Origin: Rhinopomastus cyanomelas
Taxonomy: Eukaryota > Chordata > Aves > Bucerotiformes > Rhinopomastidae
NCBI GenBank assembly: GCA_013400115.1
Contig: VXBP01007107.1
Coordinates: 1,054,001-1,118,000 of the forward strand
Length of the DNA stretch: 64,000 nt
Direction: 5' to 3'
This document shows, piece by piece, positions 61,653 through 64,000 of the stretch. The position numbers and the translations under genes are program-made. The notes under the pieces are model-generated. The model saw nothing but the letters and a program-made list of their open reading frames with translations, was not told the origin of the DNA and ran no database searches. The first letter of the stretch is position 1. Each line of letters opens with the position of its first letter.

Positions 61653-63650
61653 GTAAGAAACTGGGATACCATGTGGTAGAATAGATTGGACTCCTTATTG
61701 AAATACAGAGATACCACATGTTACTTTGCCGCTTTCAGATACTGAGGGTGTTTGTCCTTCTTCGTCTAATGGTATTCTGAGTTTGGCATGCTGGTGCTTT
61801 GTTGTTCTGAAATGGGTGATATTTTTAACCTAATTATGAGATAGCAGTGAGAATATATCTTACACTTGCATTTGACTTACTCTGCCGTTCTAAAACATTT
61901 CTGTATTTTTAGATAACAGCTTTTATTAACTGTAATTTTCACTGTCTTCTGCAGAAAGCTGGTATGCAGGTTGCCCAATTTCAAAAGCAAAGTGTGATAT
62001 GAAACCATTATACAAATAACCAACTACTAGGATCAGAAAAGGGTCTATGAAGTGGATTTTTATGCATCTATAACCCTTTCTTCTAGTAATTCTAAAACTC
62101 TTTACTTTCCTAATTGTTTTACCCTTCCCATTGTAGTTAGGTCATTATCTAAAAACATTTACATTCATTCTAGAAGAGGTAGGCTGAAAATTTATGTGGA
62201 TTGATGTGTAGACTAAATGAGTACGTGAAAAATCTACTGAGGTTTGCTAAATAACGCAGAAGCTGCATCTAGTTTCAGAGGAAGTGCTCAAGAAAGCATT
62301 ATGTTGTATTGCCTTGTTCTTGGTCTTGTCTAGACATCAGCTCCTGACTGCTATAGGAAACAGTCCTAGGCTGCAAGGGCCCGGAGTTTGCCTCATGTGG
62401 CTATTTTTGTGAGATATGCTTCTGCAAGATGGTGTGTGCTTCAAGGGTTTTGTTCAGTCCTTCATAGAAATGCTGGGGTTTTTTTTTCCTACTGGGTGTA
62501 AGAGAACCCAGCTGAACTGTTATGAACTGCTCTCTTGTTCACGGGATTCTAACAGCAGAGCATTTGTTTCTCATATCTTTCTAGGGTTTTGGCATAGCTG
62601 AAGTAGAGTGTGCAGCCTGTCCCCTGTGTTCAGAACAGGACTGAGATGTCCGTTTCATAATCTTAGTTCCTTTTGCTCTTGTGGAAGCACATCAGCTGTA
62701 CTGATCCTTTTATGTAGATCCAGTGGAGTCTTCTGTTAATGCAAGTACCATGTTAGGATCTGTATGTAGGCAAATGACGATAGGGTCTTTGTTAGTTTGG
62801 AATATTTGTGTTTCTTACGAGGAACAGTAATATTACCAACAGACAAAACGGTAAAATAATTTTCATTTAGTATAAAAAAGGTATTTAAAATATGAATCAA
62901 AAACTCAGGAAAGCAGTGAAGTGAGAGAAAGTATAATGTTGACTTTACACTGCTAATGTGCAGTGCAGAATTTTAAGGCCAAGGATATTTCACAGAAAGC
63001 GATCGTGTAGCTCTCCTAAAATCAAAAGGTTTTCTTGACTTACACCTGCATAATGTGAGTGGTCCGTGTGTTACTGCATGTGTGAACAGGGAGAGATCTA
63101 CTGCAGTCTACACTAACTGAATAAACTGTTTTTTTCAGGTAGTTCCTTAGAGTATTTAGAGGTAGTAATCGGTCATATAAGTGGAAAAAAATTGTACCTA
63201 AGAGGAAAGATAGAAACTTCCTTGATCATAAATGAGGATGAGAGCAAGTCATCTGGATGCTGTTGCTGTGTACACTTCTGAAGAGGGAAAGGATCAAAAA
63301 TGGTTTTCAGATAATACATCAAGAGCAGTGAAAAAGAGACTTAATTAGCACAGAGAGTTGTTCCAGGTCTCTGTGTTCCTTCAGCCCACCAGCATTACTT
63401 CAGGCTGAGTATCAGTCATTTGCCTTGCTTGTCCATCTTACAGGGAGACACTTTCTACATGCCTAAATTAGGTTCATTTGTAAGCAGATGAGCTATGTAC
63501 ATGCTTGGCTCAGAAAGACAGATTATTCCCCATGCATTTAACTTCAGGTAAGTTATATGAGTTTAGAGGCATTAGCGAAAACAGTGACCTTTATAGTAAG
63601 TCAAAACATTCTGGTTTCTAATGGCTCTTGTGTGCTTGTTTTTGAAATAG
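61653..63650 (+). other. MGST1: MGST1 intron 2
   Basis: GT-AG intron of 1998 nt. I see no repeats or other exons; the open frame at 62416-62601 is chance. Confidence 0.85.
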
Positions 63651-63745
63651 GCATTTGTCAACCCAGAAGATACAGCATCTTTTGGAAAAGGTGACAGTGC
63701 TAAAAAATACCTGCGGACTGATCCAGATGTTGAACGTGCACGCAG
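63651..63745 (+). CDS. MGST1: MGST1 exon 3 (second coding exon)
   Basis: Acceptor TTTTTGAAATAG|G and donor GCAG|GTAATG. The 95 nt exon encodes residues 43-73 plus two bases of codon 74: AFVNPEDTASFGKG, then KKYLRTDPDVERAR. This is the cytosolic loop between TM1 and TM2, which carries glutathione-binding basic residues towards its end (the VERxRR segment). Residue 50 is Thr where rat and human have the Cys (Cys49 in mature numbering) whose modification activates the enzyme. The remaining coding exons, with TM2-TM4, lie beyond 64000. Confidence 0.95.
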
Positions 63746-64000
63746 GTAATGCATAGGAGTCTAATTATTTTAAATAGCAGCAGAATAATACCAAGTCTAA
63801 GAAAAGGAATTAATGTCACCCTGTTCCATTCAGGAAGCCTGTATGTGTTTGTGTTGCTTCACATAATAATCCAATATGTTAATTTGTTTAAATGAACAAA
63901 CCATTCCACATTCCCAGAGTCAGCATGCATACCAAAAGTAAGAAGTTGTCTGATTATAATAACGGAGGCTTTGACAGTATCCTGCATATACGGGGAAAAT
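63746..64000 (+). other. MGST1: Start of MGST1 intron 3 (runs off the window)
   Basis: The donor at 63746 opens an intron that is not closed before the window ends. No coding match to the next MGST1 exon (ending the RR-x-H-L-N-D segment) is seen. Confidence 0.8.

Noticed and set aside
1..64000. Search for CRISPR arrays, tRNA or rRNA genes, bacterial operons and integrated viral protein genes
   Set aside because: No regularly spaced repeats, no tRNA-like A/B boxes that I could recognise, and no gag, pol or env frames outside CR1. The window is ordinary avian genic and intergenic DNA in these respects.

Overview
This is a piece of a bird nuclear genome. The evidence is intron-split coding exons of two vertebrate genes with clean splice sites, about 19 CR1 LINE fragments of avian type, one LTR-type insertion, no bacterial gene organisation, and two N-marked assembly gaps. 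The high CR1 load would suit a CR1-rich lineage such as woodpeckers and relatives, but the sequence alone does not name the species.

Layout. (1) 1.9-23.2 kb, minus strand: SLC15A5, a member of the proton-coupled oligopeptide transporter (POT/PTR2) family. Seven coding exons join with consistent reading phase (370, 223, 170, 221, 187, 189 and 132 nt). A weaker candidate last exon lies at 1887-2086. (2) 23.2-59 kb: a roughly 36 kb intergenic region with no host gene that I can support. It is rich in CR1 copies, several of them nested, internally deleted or chimeric, and holds one 1.19 kb LTR-like insertion with 5 bp target-site duplications. (3) 59.0-64 kb, plus strand: a GC/CpG-rich promoter region, then coding exons 2 and 3 of MGST1 (microsomal glutathione S-transferase 1). 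The rest of MGST1 lies beyond the right edge. SLC15A5 and MGST1 are also head-to-head neighbours in mammals, so this is conserved synteny.

Most unusual observations: the LTR-like element carries a TATA box, an ATG, a strong splice donor, a branch point with a strong acceptor, an in-frame stop and AATAAA, all between its termini, which amounts to a miniature two-exon gene. Two CR1 copies in opposite orientation and with different bodies share the same fused double 3' tail, which suggests a mobile chimeric CR1 subfamily. The MGST1 exon has Thr where the mammalian stress-sensor Cys lies. The MGST1 CpG region contains an exact NRF2/small-Maf type element. I found no prokaryotic-style system, CRISPR array, tRNA or rRNA.
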